The notes below the pieces were generated by a model, which had not been told where the DNA came from, ran no database searches, and saw only the letters and a program-made list of their open reading frames with translations. A stretch of 9,889 bases of DNA, taken from positions 1 through 9,889 of the forward strand of contig JAAXUL010000228.1 of the NCBI GenBank assembly GCA_013336035.1. Direction: 5' to 3'. Numbering within the stretch: the stretch's first letter is position 1; each line of letters begins with the position of its first letter. The position numbers were made by a program, and so were the translations under genes. This stretch comes from Chloroflexales bacterium. GTDB taxonomy: Bacteria; Chloroflexota; Chloroflexia; Chloroflexales; Chloroflexaceae. This document shows positions 1-7,866 of the stretch, one piece after another.

Positions 1-40
1 GGGAGAGGAGGGGCCACGCAGGGCGTCCTAATGCTGTGCT

Positions 41-69
41 CCCCCCTCTCCGCTTGACGGAGAGGGGGG
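41..69. repeat. C-rich/G-rich 12-bp perfect hairpin repeat
   Basis: Positions 41-52 pair perfectly with 58-69 around a 5-nt loop (cttga), and a G-rich tail follows (about 68-83). The first 15 bases of the window (gggagaggaggggcc) resemble the right arm plus tail of a second copy cut by the window edge. Repeats of this style are, from general familiarity, scattered between genes of Chloroflexota such as Roseiflexus. It could act as a bidirectional transcription terminator or be a REP-like dispersed element; no T-tract follows. I see no convincing gene in 1-243: the open frame from 36 runs through a different frame of the next gene and lacks coding character. Confidence 0.6.
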
Positions 70-201
70 CCGGGGGGGTGAGGTTCGGGCGCGGTAGGGA
101 CTTTGACGTGGCCCTACTTCCTCCGCACCGCTCAGCCAGAGGCTGGTGGCCCACGCCATCGATGTGCCCGAGGTGGCGCACCGCCCCTGTAGCTCGCCCC
201 T

Positions 202-220
202 GGGAGCGATGGTCGCTCCC
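202..220. promoter_or_regulatory. Perfect 8-bp inverted repeat ahead of the membrane-protein gene
   Basis: gggagcga (202-209) and tcgctccc (213-220) form a perfect 8-bp stem with a 3-nt loop (tgg). It ends 23 nt before the ATG at 244 and 12 nt before its Shine-Dalgarno (ggag, 233-236). It could be an mRNA hairpin near the ribosome site, an operator, or a terminator of an upstream unit; no T-tract is present. Confidence 0.35.
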
Positions 221-243
221 CACCATCACCACGGAGCATCTCA

Positions 244-762
244 ATGAAGCAGCTCACCCCCACCGCTCGCGCCTGGCTCAAGGGTGTTCACGTCCTCGTC
301 ACCGCCGCGTGGGTCGGCGCGGCGATCTGCATGTGTCTCCTCACGCTGGTGAGCCGGCCGGCCAACGGCCACGAGCTGCACGGCATCCTGGCCGCGCTCA
401 AGCTGATCGACGACTGGGTGGTCATCCCCTCCGCGGTGGCGTCGCTGCTCACCGGGCTGCTGATCAGCTGGCTGACCCCGTGGGGCTTCTTCAAGTGGCG
501 CTGGGTCACCGTGAAGTGGATCGGCACCCTCGCGATCATCCTCTTCGGCTCCTTCTTCCTTGGGCCGTGGCTGAACGGGATGGAGGCTATCGCCGCCGCT
601 GACCCGCTGACGGCCATGCAGAACGAGATCATCCTGAGCAACCACCGCGCCATGGTCTATGCCGTCGGCCCGCAGCTGCTGACCCTGCTCTTCCTGACCA
701 TCATTTCGGTGCTCAAGCCCTGGAAGCGCGCCGCGAAACGGGAGCGATCGCCCTTGCCCTGA
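244..762 (+). CDS. Four-helix integral membrane protein, function unknown (DUF2269-like)
   Basis: This 172-residue protein has four hydrophobic segments, at about residues 16-37, 57-77, 88-108 and 136-158, and a basic C-terminal tail (KPWKRAAKRER), consistent with the C-terminus in the cytoplasm. Motifs that look conserved are WLKGVH at the start of helix 1, the stretch around LIDDWVVIPSA before and into helix 2, WGFFKWRW and VKW before helix 3, and LGPWLNGM after it. Similar small proteins occur in Bacilli and Chloroflexota as predicted integral membrane proteins without known function; I recall this from the pattern and have no search result. His16 in helix 1 could be a ligand residue, but nothing proves that. 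The ATG is set by ggag at 233-236 with 7-nt spacing. It appears monocistronic, with nearly 500 nt before the next gene. Confidence 0.8.
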   Translation: MKQLTPTARAWLKGVHVLVTAAWVGAAICMCLLTLVSRPANGHELHGILAALKLIDDWVVIPSAVASLLTGLLISWLTPWGFFKWRWVTVKWIGTLAIILFGSFFLGPWLNGMEAIAAADPLTAMQNEIILSNHRAMVYAVGPQLLTLLFLTIISVLKPWKRAAKRERSPLP

Positions 763-1062
763 CGCAGCATCTTCCCCTAATATCCCCGCAGGTGGCGCTG
801 GTCGCCGAGGACGCTCTGCTCGCCTGCCAGAGCAGCGCGGCGCGCGCTGGAGCAGATCGTCGTCACCCTTGCGTTCCCCCGCGCCTCAGATGCGATGGGT
901 GCCCTCACGCCCTGCTGGCAAGCGACCATGCCCTGAACTAGGTAGCGCGACATGCATGCGCTGTCTCGTTCAGTGAGGGACGATCGGCACATAAACTACG
1001 GGGTGGATTTGGGAATCCTTAAGGGGTAGCCCAAACCCCTGTGGGTTTCATTAAGAGTACGC
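763..1062. other. Intergenic stretch, no supported gene; small hairpins near its 3' end
   Basis: No frame here shows convincing coding character or a good ribosome site. The right third holds clustered short inverted repeats: ggatt/aatcc (1005-1009 with 1014-1018), the palindrome ccttaagg (1017-1024) and aaaccc/gggttt (1033-1038 with 1043-1048, loop ctgt). The last is followed by CATTAAG at 1049-1055. These lie upstream of the RR1 promoter candidate and may be protein-binding sites or a terminator of read-through from the left. Confidence 0.4.
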
Positions 1063-1099
1063 CTGAGCACTCAGCCATGAGGAGCGGCGGGAGTATAAT
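1063..1099 (+). promoter_or_regulatory. Candidate promoter with overlapping dyad for the RR1-phytochrome operon
   Basis: A perfect TATAAT lies at 1094-1099. The expected -35 zone (about 1070-1076) has no good TTGACA match but overlaps the dyad CTGAG-ca-CTCAG (1063-1074). A perfect -10 with a poor -35 replaced by a dyad is typical of activator-dependent promoters; that reading is inference. Transcription would start near 1106, leaving a leader of about 140 nt before the chosen ATG at 1245. Confidence 0.4.
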
Positions 1100-1244
1100 A
1101 CCACCGTGAGGCCCTGCCCGCTCGCCACACGCGGTGACAACCGTTGTGGCGCAGCCTTCCGCGGCGGCGTGTGTCTCCCGCATCTCCCATCCTGCTCCGG
1201 GGAACTGGCGCCTCGTCTGCGCATCGTCGGAGGTTATGAGCTCA

Positions 1245-1934
1245 ATGAGTGCCCGGCTGCTGTTAGCCGACGACGAGCCGCAGATTGGTCGTCTGCTGAA
1301 GGGGGTGTTCGGCTCCGAGGGCTACACCTTGCAGATCGCCAGCGATGGCCAGACCGCCCTCGACATGGTGGCCCGCTGGCAGCCCGACCTGGTCTTGCTC
1401 GAGCTGCGCCTGCCGGTGCTCGGCGGCCAGGAGGTCTGCCGGCGCATCCGCGACTGGTCCCAGGTGCCGATCATTGTGCTCACCGTGCGCGACAGTGAGG
1501 ATGACAAGGTCGCGCTGCTCGACCTCGGCGCCGACGACTACTTGACCAAGCCCTTCAGCGTCCGCGAGCTCCTGGCGCGCATCCGCGTGGCCCTCCGCCA
1601 CGGGGCGCGCCTGCACAGTGATAGCGGGGCGGTGGTTACCTTCGGCAGCCTCCAGATCGACCGCGCCCACCGCCTGGTCACCTGTGAGGGGCAAGAGCTG
1701 CGCCTGACCCCCACCGAGTACAACCTGCTCGTCTTCCTCAGTGGCCACGCCGGCAAAGTCCTGACCCACCGCATCATCCTGCGCACGATCTGGGGCTCTC
1801 ACTCCGAGAACGACCTGAACACCCTGCGCGTCTTCGTCACCCAGCTGCGTCGCAAGATCGAGGCCGACCCGGCCAACCCGACCCTGATCATCACTGAGCC
1901 GGGCGTCGGCTACCGCTTCCGCCCGCCGAATTAG
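1245..1934 (+). CDS. OmpR/KdpE-like response regulator with Glu at the phosphorylation site (RR1)
   Basis: This 229-residue protein has a receiver domain (about 1-120) joined to an OmpR-type winged helix (about 130-226; LTPTEYNLL, HAGKVLTH, LRVFVTQLRRKIE, TEPGVGYRF). The sequence is closest in style to KdpE (RDWSQVPIIVLTVRD, GADDYLTKPF). Acidic pocket D9-D10-E11, T80 and K102 are present, but the phosphoacceptor position is Glu53 (LLELRLP; GAG at 1401-1403) where LLDLxLP is normal. It is therefore unlikely to be phosphorylated in the usual way and may be locked in an active-like state. Start: ATG 1245 stands 11 nt after ggagg (1229-1233); ATG 1236 is only 2 nt after it and less likely. The frame is open back to 1134, but that extension does not look like receiver sequence. 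It lies 62 nt ahead of the phytochrome gene on the same strand, so probably the first gene of that operon. No kdp genes are nearby, so a potassium role is not suggested. Confidence 0.92.
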   Translation: MSARLLLADDEPQIGRLLKGVFGSEGYTLQIASDGQTALDMVARWQPDLVLLELRLPVLGGQEVCRRIRDWSQVPIIVLTVRDSEDDKVALLDLGADDYLTKPFSVRELLARIRVALRHGARLHSDSGAVVTFGSLQIDRAHRLVTCEGQELRLTPTEYNLLVFLSGHAGKVLTHRIILRTIWGSHSENDLNTLRVFVTQLRRKIEADPANPTLIITEPGVGYRFRPPN

Positions 1935-1996
1935 TAGCGGCCTGGGCACGTACACTATCCTCGCCTATGCGCACCCGAGGCGCTGAAGAGGTACCG

Positions 1997-4318
<2,322 letters not shown>

Positions 4319-4326
4319 GCTGCGTT

Positions 4327-4770
4327 ATGAACGAGTGGCAACTCCTGCTGATCGAGGATAGTGACGAAGACGTCGCGGCGACCGTCCGGGGGCTGCGGCA
4401 GGAGGGGCTCACGATCGCAATCCAGCGCTGCACGACGGGCGACCAGGCCCTCGACTATCTGTACCAGCGGGGACGCTACCGCGACCGGGCCCAGGCGCCG
4501 CGCCCCGACCTGATCCTGCTCGACCTGAACCTGCCGGGCACCGATGGACGGGCGCTGCTGGCCGTGATCAAGGACGACGAGGACCTCAAGTCGATCCCGG
4601 TGGTGGTCCTGACAACCTCGAACAACCCGAAGGATATCGCGGCCTGCTACCGGCGGGGCGCCAACAGCTACCAGATCAAGCCAGTGGACTACGGCCGCTT
4701 CAAGTACGCCCTGCAGACTATGATCACCTACTGGTTCCAGATCGCGACCCTGCCTGACCCGCAGGCGTGA
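4327..4770 (+). CDS. Rcp1-like single-domain response regulator, phytochrome partner
   Basis: This 147-residue stand-alone receiver matches the length of cyanobacterial Rcp1, the phosphoacceptor for the phytochrome Cph1. The full catalytic set is visible: acidic residues in IEDSDED (from residue 9), phosphoacceptor Asp66 in LLDLNLP, VVLTTS, and Lys118 in QIKPVD. The motifs YLYQRGRYRD, RPDLILLDLNLP and KPVDYGRF are typical of this family. It has no output domain, so the signal must pass on by protein contact or phosphorelay. Start: ATG 4327 follows aggtgag (4313-4319) with 7-nt spacing and begins 8 nt after the phytochrome stop. A GTG at 4315 would overlap that stop by 4 nt and add four residues, and is a plausible alternative. 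Close spacing implies translational coupling. Confidence 0.93.
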   Translation: MNEWQLLLIEDSDEDVAATVRGLRQEGLTIAIQRCTTGDQALDYLYQRGRYRDRAQAPRPDLILLDLNLPGTDGRALLAVIKDDEDLKSIPVVVLTTSNNPKDIAACYRRGANSYQIKPVDYGRFKYALQTMITYWFQIATLPDPQA

Positions 4771-4792
4771 GGCGCGGATAGCGCTTCGCGCC
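4771..4792. terminator. Possible hairpin terminator between convergent genes
   Basis: ggcgcg (4771-4776) can pair with cgcgcc (4787-4792) around a 10-nt loop in the 36-nt gap between the convergent receiver and RR2 genes. No T-tract is visible on either strand, so a role as terminator rests mainly on position. Confidence 0.25.
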
Positions 4793-4806
4793 GACGCGCA
4801 GCGTCA

Positions 4807-5496
4807 TCAGCCCTCGGTGCGGAAGCGATAGCCCACCCCCGGCTCCGTGAGAATCAGCGTGGGACGGGCCGGCTCGGGCTCAATCTTCCGCCGCAGCTGG
4901 GTGATAAAGACGCGGAGCGCATTGACGTCTGGGGTGGAGTCCGCCCCCCAGACGGCGTGCAGGATGGTCTGGTGGGTCAGCACCTTGCCAGCATGGCCGC
5001 TGAGCAGGGCCAGCAGGGTGTACTCGGTGGGGGTCAGGCGCACGGCGGCCCCATTCAGGGTGACCAGGCGGCAGGACCGGTTGATCTGGAGTGGGCCGAA
5101 GCGCAGCACCGGCACGCTTGGGGCGTTCAGGTGCGCCCCATAGCGCAGGGCGACCCGGACACGCGCCAGCAGCTCGCGGGTGCCGAATGGCTTGGTCAGG
5201 TAGTCGTCCGCCCCCGCATCCAGGGCGGCAACCTTCTCTACCTCGCCCGCACAGCGTGACACCACCAGGATGGGGACCTCTGACCAGCCGCGCAGGCGCT
5301 GGCAGACCGCGAGCCCGGGGAGCGAGGGCAGATCCAGCTCGAGGATGACCAGGTCGGGACGCCAGAGCGCAACGGTCGTGAGTGCCTCCTGTCCGTCTAC
5401 CACCGTCTGTACCGTATAGCCCGCACCCTCCAGCAGTGTGGTGAGCAGATGCTGGCTCGCGAGATCGGCATCAACCACGAGCAGCCGGGGGCTCAT
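4807..5496 (-). CDS. OmpR/KdpE-like response regulator with degenerate receiver (RR2)
   Basis: This 229-residue protein aligns with RR1 end to end without gaps, so the two are clear paralogues. The winged helix is well kept (RLTPTEYTLL, SGHAGKVLTH, LRVFITQLRRKIE, TEPGVGYRF), so DNA binding is expected. The receiver is more degenerate than RR1: phosphoacceptor Glu53 (ILELDLP; GAG at 5340-5338 on the minus strand), acidic pocket D9-A10-D11 in place of D-D-E, and Ser80 where Thr is usual. Lys102 (DDYLTKPF) remains. It is best read as a phosphorylation-independent atypical regulator. Start: ATG at 5496 has gggaggtg upstream with about 7-nt spacing; the frame is open to 5553 but the extra residues are not receiver-like. 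It is convergent with the phytochrome operon and divergent from the pigment gene across a 656-nt region, which makes that region a natural target. Confidence 0.92.
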   Translation of the reverse strand: MSPRLLVVDADLASQHLLTTLLEGAGYTVQTVVDGQEALTTVALWRPDLVILELDLPSLPGLAVCQRLRGWSEVPILVVSRCAGEVEKVAALDAGADDYLTKPFGTRELLARVRVALRYGAHLNAPSVPVLRFGPLQINRSCRLVTLNGAAVRLTPTEYTLLALLSGHAGKVLTHQTILHAVWGADSTPDVNALRVFITQLRRKIEPEPARPTLILTEPGVGYRFRTEG

Positions 5497-5682
5497 GCGG
5501 CCACCTCCCGCGCGCAGCAAGCGAGCGTGAACGCAGGGCGCTGACGAGGCCATGACGGTAGCCTGAGCTCAAGGCCCGGCAGGTACACCCAGCTGCGGCA
5601 GAGGCTACGGTGCCGCGGAGGCCATACCTCGGCGAGCCAGGGGGAGGCGTAAGACGGGATCGACATCACGTTCATACACCCT

Positions 5683-5688
5683 AGTATA
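5683..5688 (-). promoter_or_regulatory. Candidate -10 box for RR2
   Basis: On the minus strand the sequence reads TATACT (5 of 6 to TATAAT), about 187 nt before the RR2 ATG. The -35 position, near 5705-5711, reads as a T-rich stretch without a good TTGACA match, and the CATTAAG element (5710-5722) sits at that point. Weak evidence. Confidence 0.3.
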
Positions 5689-5870
5689 CCGCGTCTGATC
5701 TTTGAAAAACATTAAGTTACGCAGGAGAATCAGAGGTATTGTACTATATCGACAGTGTATGTGAGTGCTGTGCTGCTATGGATTTGGTATTTCAGGGCAA
5801 TGCTGACCATCTTCACAATATCCAAATGGTCTCGGGGCCTATCTTTAGCTTTTCTACATGCGTACCGTAG

Positions 5871-5876
5871 TACAAT
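5871..5876 (+). promoter_or_regulatory. Candidate -10 box for bchG
   Basis: TACAAT (5 of 6 to TATAAT) lies in the AT-rich part of the divergent region, with no clear -35 box at 16-18 nt. If used, transcription would start near 5883 and give a leader of about 270 nt that contains both downstream inverted-repeat clusters. Confidence 0.3.
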
Positions 5877-5932
5877 CTGGACGGCGCTGGGAGGGAAATA
5901 GTAGTTACATCCCTGTCAATCCTCACGCCTGG

Positions 5933-5998
5933 CGCCTGATCGGCGAGGGAATCAGCCTCGGTGGCGATCAGGCGTCAGGAAGCAGCGCAGCCGAGGCT
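5933..5998 (+). promoter_or_regulatory. Leader-like set of two mutually exclusive hairpins upstream of bchG
   Basis: Hairpin A: cgcctgatcg (5933-5942) pairs perfectly with cgatcaggcg (5965-5974). It continues inside with cgagg (5944-5948) and cctcg (5956-5960) around the 7-nt loop gaatcag. Hairpin B: agcctcgg (5954-5961) pairs perfectly with ccgaggct (5991-5998). The two share 5956-5961 and cannot both form fully. Such an arrangement resembles attenuators and RNA switches, but it could also be DNA-level operator dyads or chance in GC-rich sequence. Confidence 0.35.
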
Positions 5999-6095
5999 CT
6001 GGCTCCCGCTTCGCCCGACCTCCTGGACACCCTTTGCGCGATCCTTACATCCATGTCTGCGCGCCCTGTGCGGCTTCCCGTCTGCCCGTCGGCAC

Positions 6096-6132
6096 CACGT
6101 CGATGACGTGTCACAGGCGTGTAGAGTCATCG
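6096..6132. promoter_or_regulatory. Overlapping dyads just upstream of bchG
   Basis: CACGTC-gat-GACGTG (6096-6110) is a perfect 6-bp dyad. Its centre also pairs with a downstream element, as cgatgac (6101-6107) matches gtcatcg (6126-6132). The cluster ends 20 nt before the bchG ATG, placed to act as an operator or as an mRNA structure controlling the ribosome site. The dyad does not match the PpsR/CrtJ TGT-N12-ACA consensus. Confidence 0.35.
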
Positions 6133-6152
6133 CGAACGTTTGAGGAACCGCT

Positions 6153-7097
6153 ATGGCGTATCGTTTCGCTGAGCATCCGTCCACCGCGAACGAGACCCTG
6201 GTTCAGCGCGCGTGGCCGCACATCGAGATCGCTGACCCGGTGACCTGGATCTCGGCCATCACCGCGGTGATCTGCGGGGCCCTGGCCGCGGGCCGGGGGG
6301 AGTCAGGGTTCCAGCTAAGTGATATGTCCGATCTGCTGCGGGTCGGGCTGGCCGCCGTGCTCTGCGGCCCCCTCTGCACCGGCTTCAGCCAGAGCATCAA
6401 CGACTACTGCGACCGCGAGCTCGACGCGATCAACGACCCGGGCCGGCCCATCCCCTCAGGTCGCCTGAGCCTGCGGGCGGCGCGGCTCAACTGGATGCTC
6501 CTGGGGTTGGGCACGCTCGCCCTGGCGTTCTCCCTCGGGCGCTACAGCCCCTGGATCCCGCCGCTCGGCATGCTCGGCCTGGCCCTGGCGGCAGCCTACA
6601 GCGTCCCGCCGCTCAAGCTCAAGCAGCGCTTCTGGCTCGGGGCGCCCGCGGTTGGGCTGGGCTACATCACCATGAGCTGGATGATCGGTCACTTGATCTT
6701 CGCGCCAATGACCCGGCCCAGCCTGGTCGTGGCCCTGATCAATGGCGTCCTGGGCATTGGCCTGCTCTGGCTCAACGATATCAAGAGTATCGAGGGCGAC
6801 CGTCAGCTGGGCCTCCAGTCGATGACGGTGGCCCTGGGGGCCCGGCGCACCCTGATCATCTCCTTCCTGGTGATTGGCGCCGCCGAGGTGGCGCTGCTGG
6901 GGCTGGCCCTCCTGATGGGGTATCGCTGGGGAGCCGCCGTCGGGGTGCTGGCCCTCCTGGTTCCCGTCTATTGGCAGGTGCGGCTCTACCAGGAGCCAAC
7001 CCACGTGAACTTCCAGCACTACATGCTGGTCAGCAACCCGTTCGTGCTCGTGATCCAGGTCACCTCGGCGCTGGTCGTCGGCGGTTACCTCGGATAA
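6153..7097 (+). CDS. bchG: Bacteriochlorophyll (chlorophyll-type) synthase, UbiA prenyltransferase family
   Basis: This membrane enzyme joins a prenyl diphosphate (phytyl or geranylgeranyl) to (bacterio)chlorophyllide, the last step of pigment synthesis. It has 314 residues, about the family length. The two Asp-rich prenyl-diphosphate/Mg sites are intact: N83-D84-x-x-D87-x-x-x-D91 followed by INDPGRPIPSG, and LWLND-IKSIEGD (N208, D209, E214, D216) followed by LGLQSM. The GRPIPSG and KSIEGDRxLGLQS motifs are specific to the ChlG/BchG branch rather than UbiA or MenA. About nine hydrophobic segments are visible. The ATG is set by gagga (6142-6146) with 6-nt spacing. It could also be a BchK-type (bacteriochlorophyll c) synthase; sequence alone does not let me separate these. 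It stands alone, away from other bch genes, next to a light-sensing operon. Confidence 0.87.
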   Translation: MAYRFAEHPSTANETLVQRAWPHIEIADPVTWISAITAVICGALAAGRGESGFQLSDMSDLLRVGLAAVLCGPLCTGFSQSINDYCDRELDAINDPGRPIPSGRLSLRAARLNWMLLGLGTLALAFSLGRYSPWIPPLGMLGLALAAAYSVPPLKLKQRFWLGAPAVGLGYITMSWMIGHLIFAPMTRPSLVVALINGVLGIGLLWLNDIKSIEGDRQLGLQSMTVALGARRTLIISFLVIGAAEVALLGLALLMGYRWGAAVGVLALLVPVYWQVRLYQEPTHVNFQHYMLVSNPFVLVIQVTSALVVGGYLG

Positions 7098-7143
7098 CGG
7101 CGCCTAAGCGCTGCTCGCGGTATGGGAAAGGCGGGGAATGGTT

Positions 7144-7165
7144 CAGGGAAGGCTGGCCCTCCCTG
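7144..7165. terminator. Possible hairpin terminator after bchG
   Basis: caggga (7144-7149) pairs with tccctg (7160-7165), extended by two G-C pairs after one mismatch, 46 nt past the bchG stop. No T-tract follows. A second small stem, gctct/agagc (7172-7176 with 7182-7186), lies just downstream. Confidence 0.3.
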
Positions 7166-7246
7166 AGCTCCGCTCTGACGTAGAGCTTCGCGAAGTGAGT
7201 GGCCCGTGACCACCCGGCCTGACTACACGGCGAAGGAGGGACCCTC

Positions 7247-7411
7247 ATGAGCATTCAACGACCCCAGGACAAGCAGAAGGTCGCTACGCACAGTCACCTC
7301 CTGGTGCTGGCCTGGCCCGGCGTGGTCGTGGCCGTGATGACTGGTCGCCTGGGCATCGGCCTGCGCTGGCGCAATGATCGCGCCGCGCCGCCGGCCGCGT
7401 CCCGGGTGTAG
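7247..7411 (+). pseudogene. 54-codon ORF holding a degenerate bchG-like fragment
   Basis: The ATG has one of the best ribosome sites in the window (aaggagg, 7233-7239, 7-nt spacing), yet the frame closes at a TAG after 54 codons. Codons 23-44 (7313-7378) align in frame with bchG residues 188-209: 51 of 66 bases and 13 of 22 residues match by my count. The match includes LGIGL, W and the ND of the second Asp-rich motif. Weaker similarity reaches back to the HL at codons 17-18 (HL at 180-181 in bchG) with a two-codon gap. Several hydrophobic residues have become Arg (LGIGLRWRND against LGIGLLWLND). After ND the similarity stops exactly where the sequence becomes the inverted kinase fragment. 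I read it as a remnant of a bchG-like gene or partial duplication; a real short gene with chance similarity is possible. Residues 1-14 match nothing I recognise. Confidence 0.5.
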
Positions 7412-7866
7412 AGGCGCTCGGCAGCTTCCAGCTTGACGTTGACCAGCACCAGCGCGTGCCCGAGGCTGTCATGCATCTCGCGGGCCAGCCGCGCGCGCTC
7501 GCGCAGCGCCGCCAGCTCTTCCACCTGCGCCGCGCTCGCTTCCAGCTCGGCCTTGGCTCGGCGCAGCGCGCCGACCACCGCGAGCAGCGCAAACCGCTGC
7601 CGCGCGAGCGCCGCGAACGAAATGAACAGCCCCAGGAAGACCAGCACCTGAAACACCAAACAGAACGCCCCGATCAGGGCCAGCAGCCCCACGCCTGACC
7701 ACCCGCGCAGCAGCGCCGGGTTTGCCCAGTACACATCGGCGAGACATAGGCCGATCGCGCTATACAGCACGACTGTCCAGAACAGGTACGTGCGCCGGCC
7801 CCAGCGCTGCTAGCCGTGGTCATCATCGGTTGCGGCAGACGGCATCCGGGCGGTGCGTTCAGTCAT
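7381..7866 (-). pseudogene. Truncated, nonsense-bearing DesK/YvfT-type histidine kinase
   Basis: Read from ATG 7866 on the minus strand, the frame gives MTERTARMPSAATDDDHG and then TAG (codon 19, 7812-7810). It then continues in the same frame as good membrane-kinase sequence. It has a hydrophobic segment at about 27-45, a long one at about 59-84, a coiled-coil region (ALRRAKAELEASAAQVEEL), and the HisKA_3 dimerisation helix RARLAREMHDSLGHAL with phosphoacceptor His132. Kinase similarity ends near codon 155-160, where the bchG-like remnant on the other strand begins, so the whole ATP-binding domain is gone; family members are usually 350 residues or more. The open frame runs on to 7294 but as unrelated residues. 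The gene would be the third cistron after the ABC ATPase and permease, 65 nt past the latter. Internal reinitiation (for example at GTG 7770) cannot restore a kinase. Confidence 0.82.

Larger units (their letters stand above)
5497..6152. other. 656-nt divergent intergenic region between RR2 and bchG
   Basis: No gene is supported here; an open frame at 5858-6106 lacks a ribosome site and coding character. About 5690-5880 is distinctly more A+T-rich than the rest of the window, as expected for promoters. The rest holds the inverted repeats listed separately (5933-5998, 6096-6132). The length and structure suggest complex control of the two divergent genes. Confidence 0.6.

Noticed and set aside
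36..602. 188-codon plus-strand frame at the left edge
   Set aside because: It is Arg/Pro/Gly-rich shadow sequence that overlaps the well-supported membrane protein in another frame and crosses the GC hairpin.
777..992. 71-codon minus-strand open frame between the membrane protein and RR1; on the plus strand a short stretch (about 840-935) can also be read as a frameshifted protein remnant
   Set aside because: No ribosome site, no recognisable family and no coherent coding bias; the plus-strand reading needs a frameshift and matches nothing I can name.
1245..1934. Naming RR1 (and RR2) kdpE
   Set aside because: The style is KdpE-like, but there is no kdpD or kdpFABC nearby, and the Glu53 change argues for a different mode of control.
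5858..6106. 82-codon plus-strand frame in the RR2-bchG intergenic region
   Set aside because: No ribosome site ahead of its ATG, no hydrophobic or domain pattern, and it runs through the inverted repeats; better explained as untranslated leader or regulatory DNA.
6105..6126. PpsR/CrtJ-type site (TGT-N12-ACA) ahead of bchG
   Set aside because: TGT and ACA triplets occur, but not with the required spacing and orientation; the visible dyad is CACGTC/GACGTG instead.
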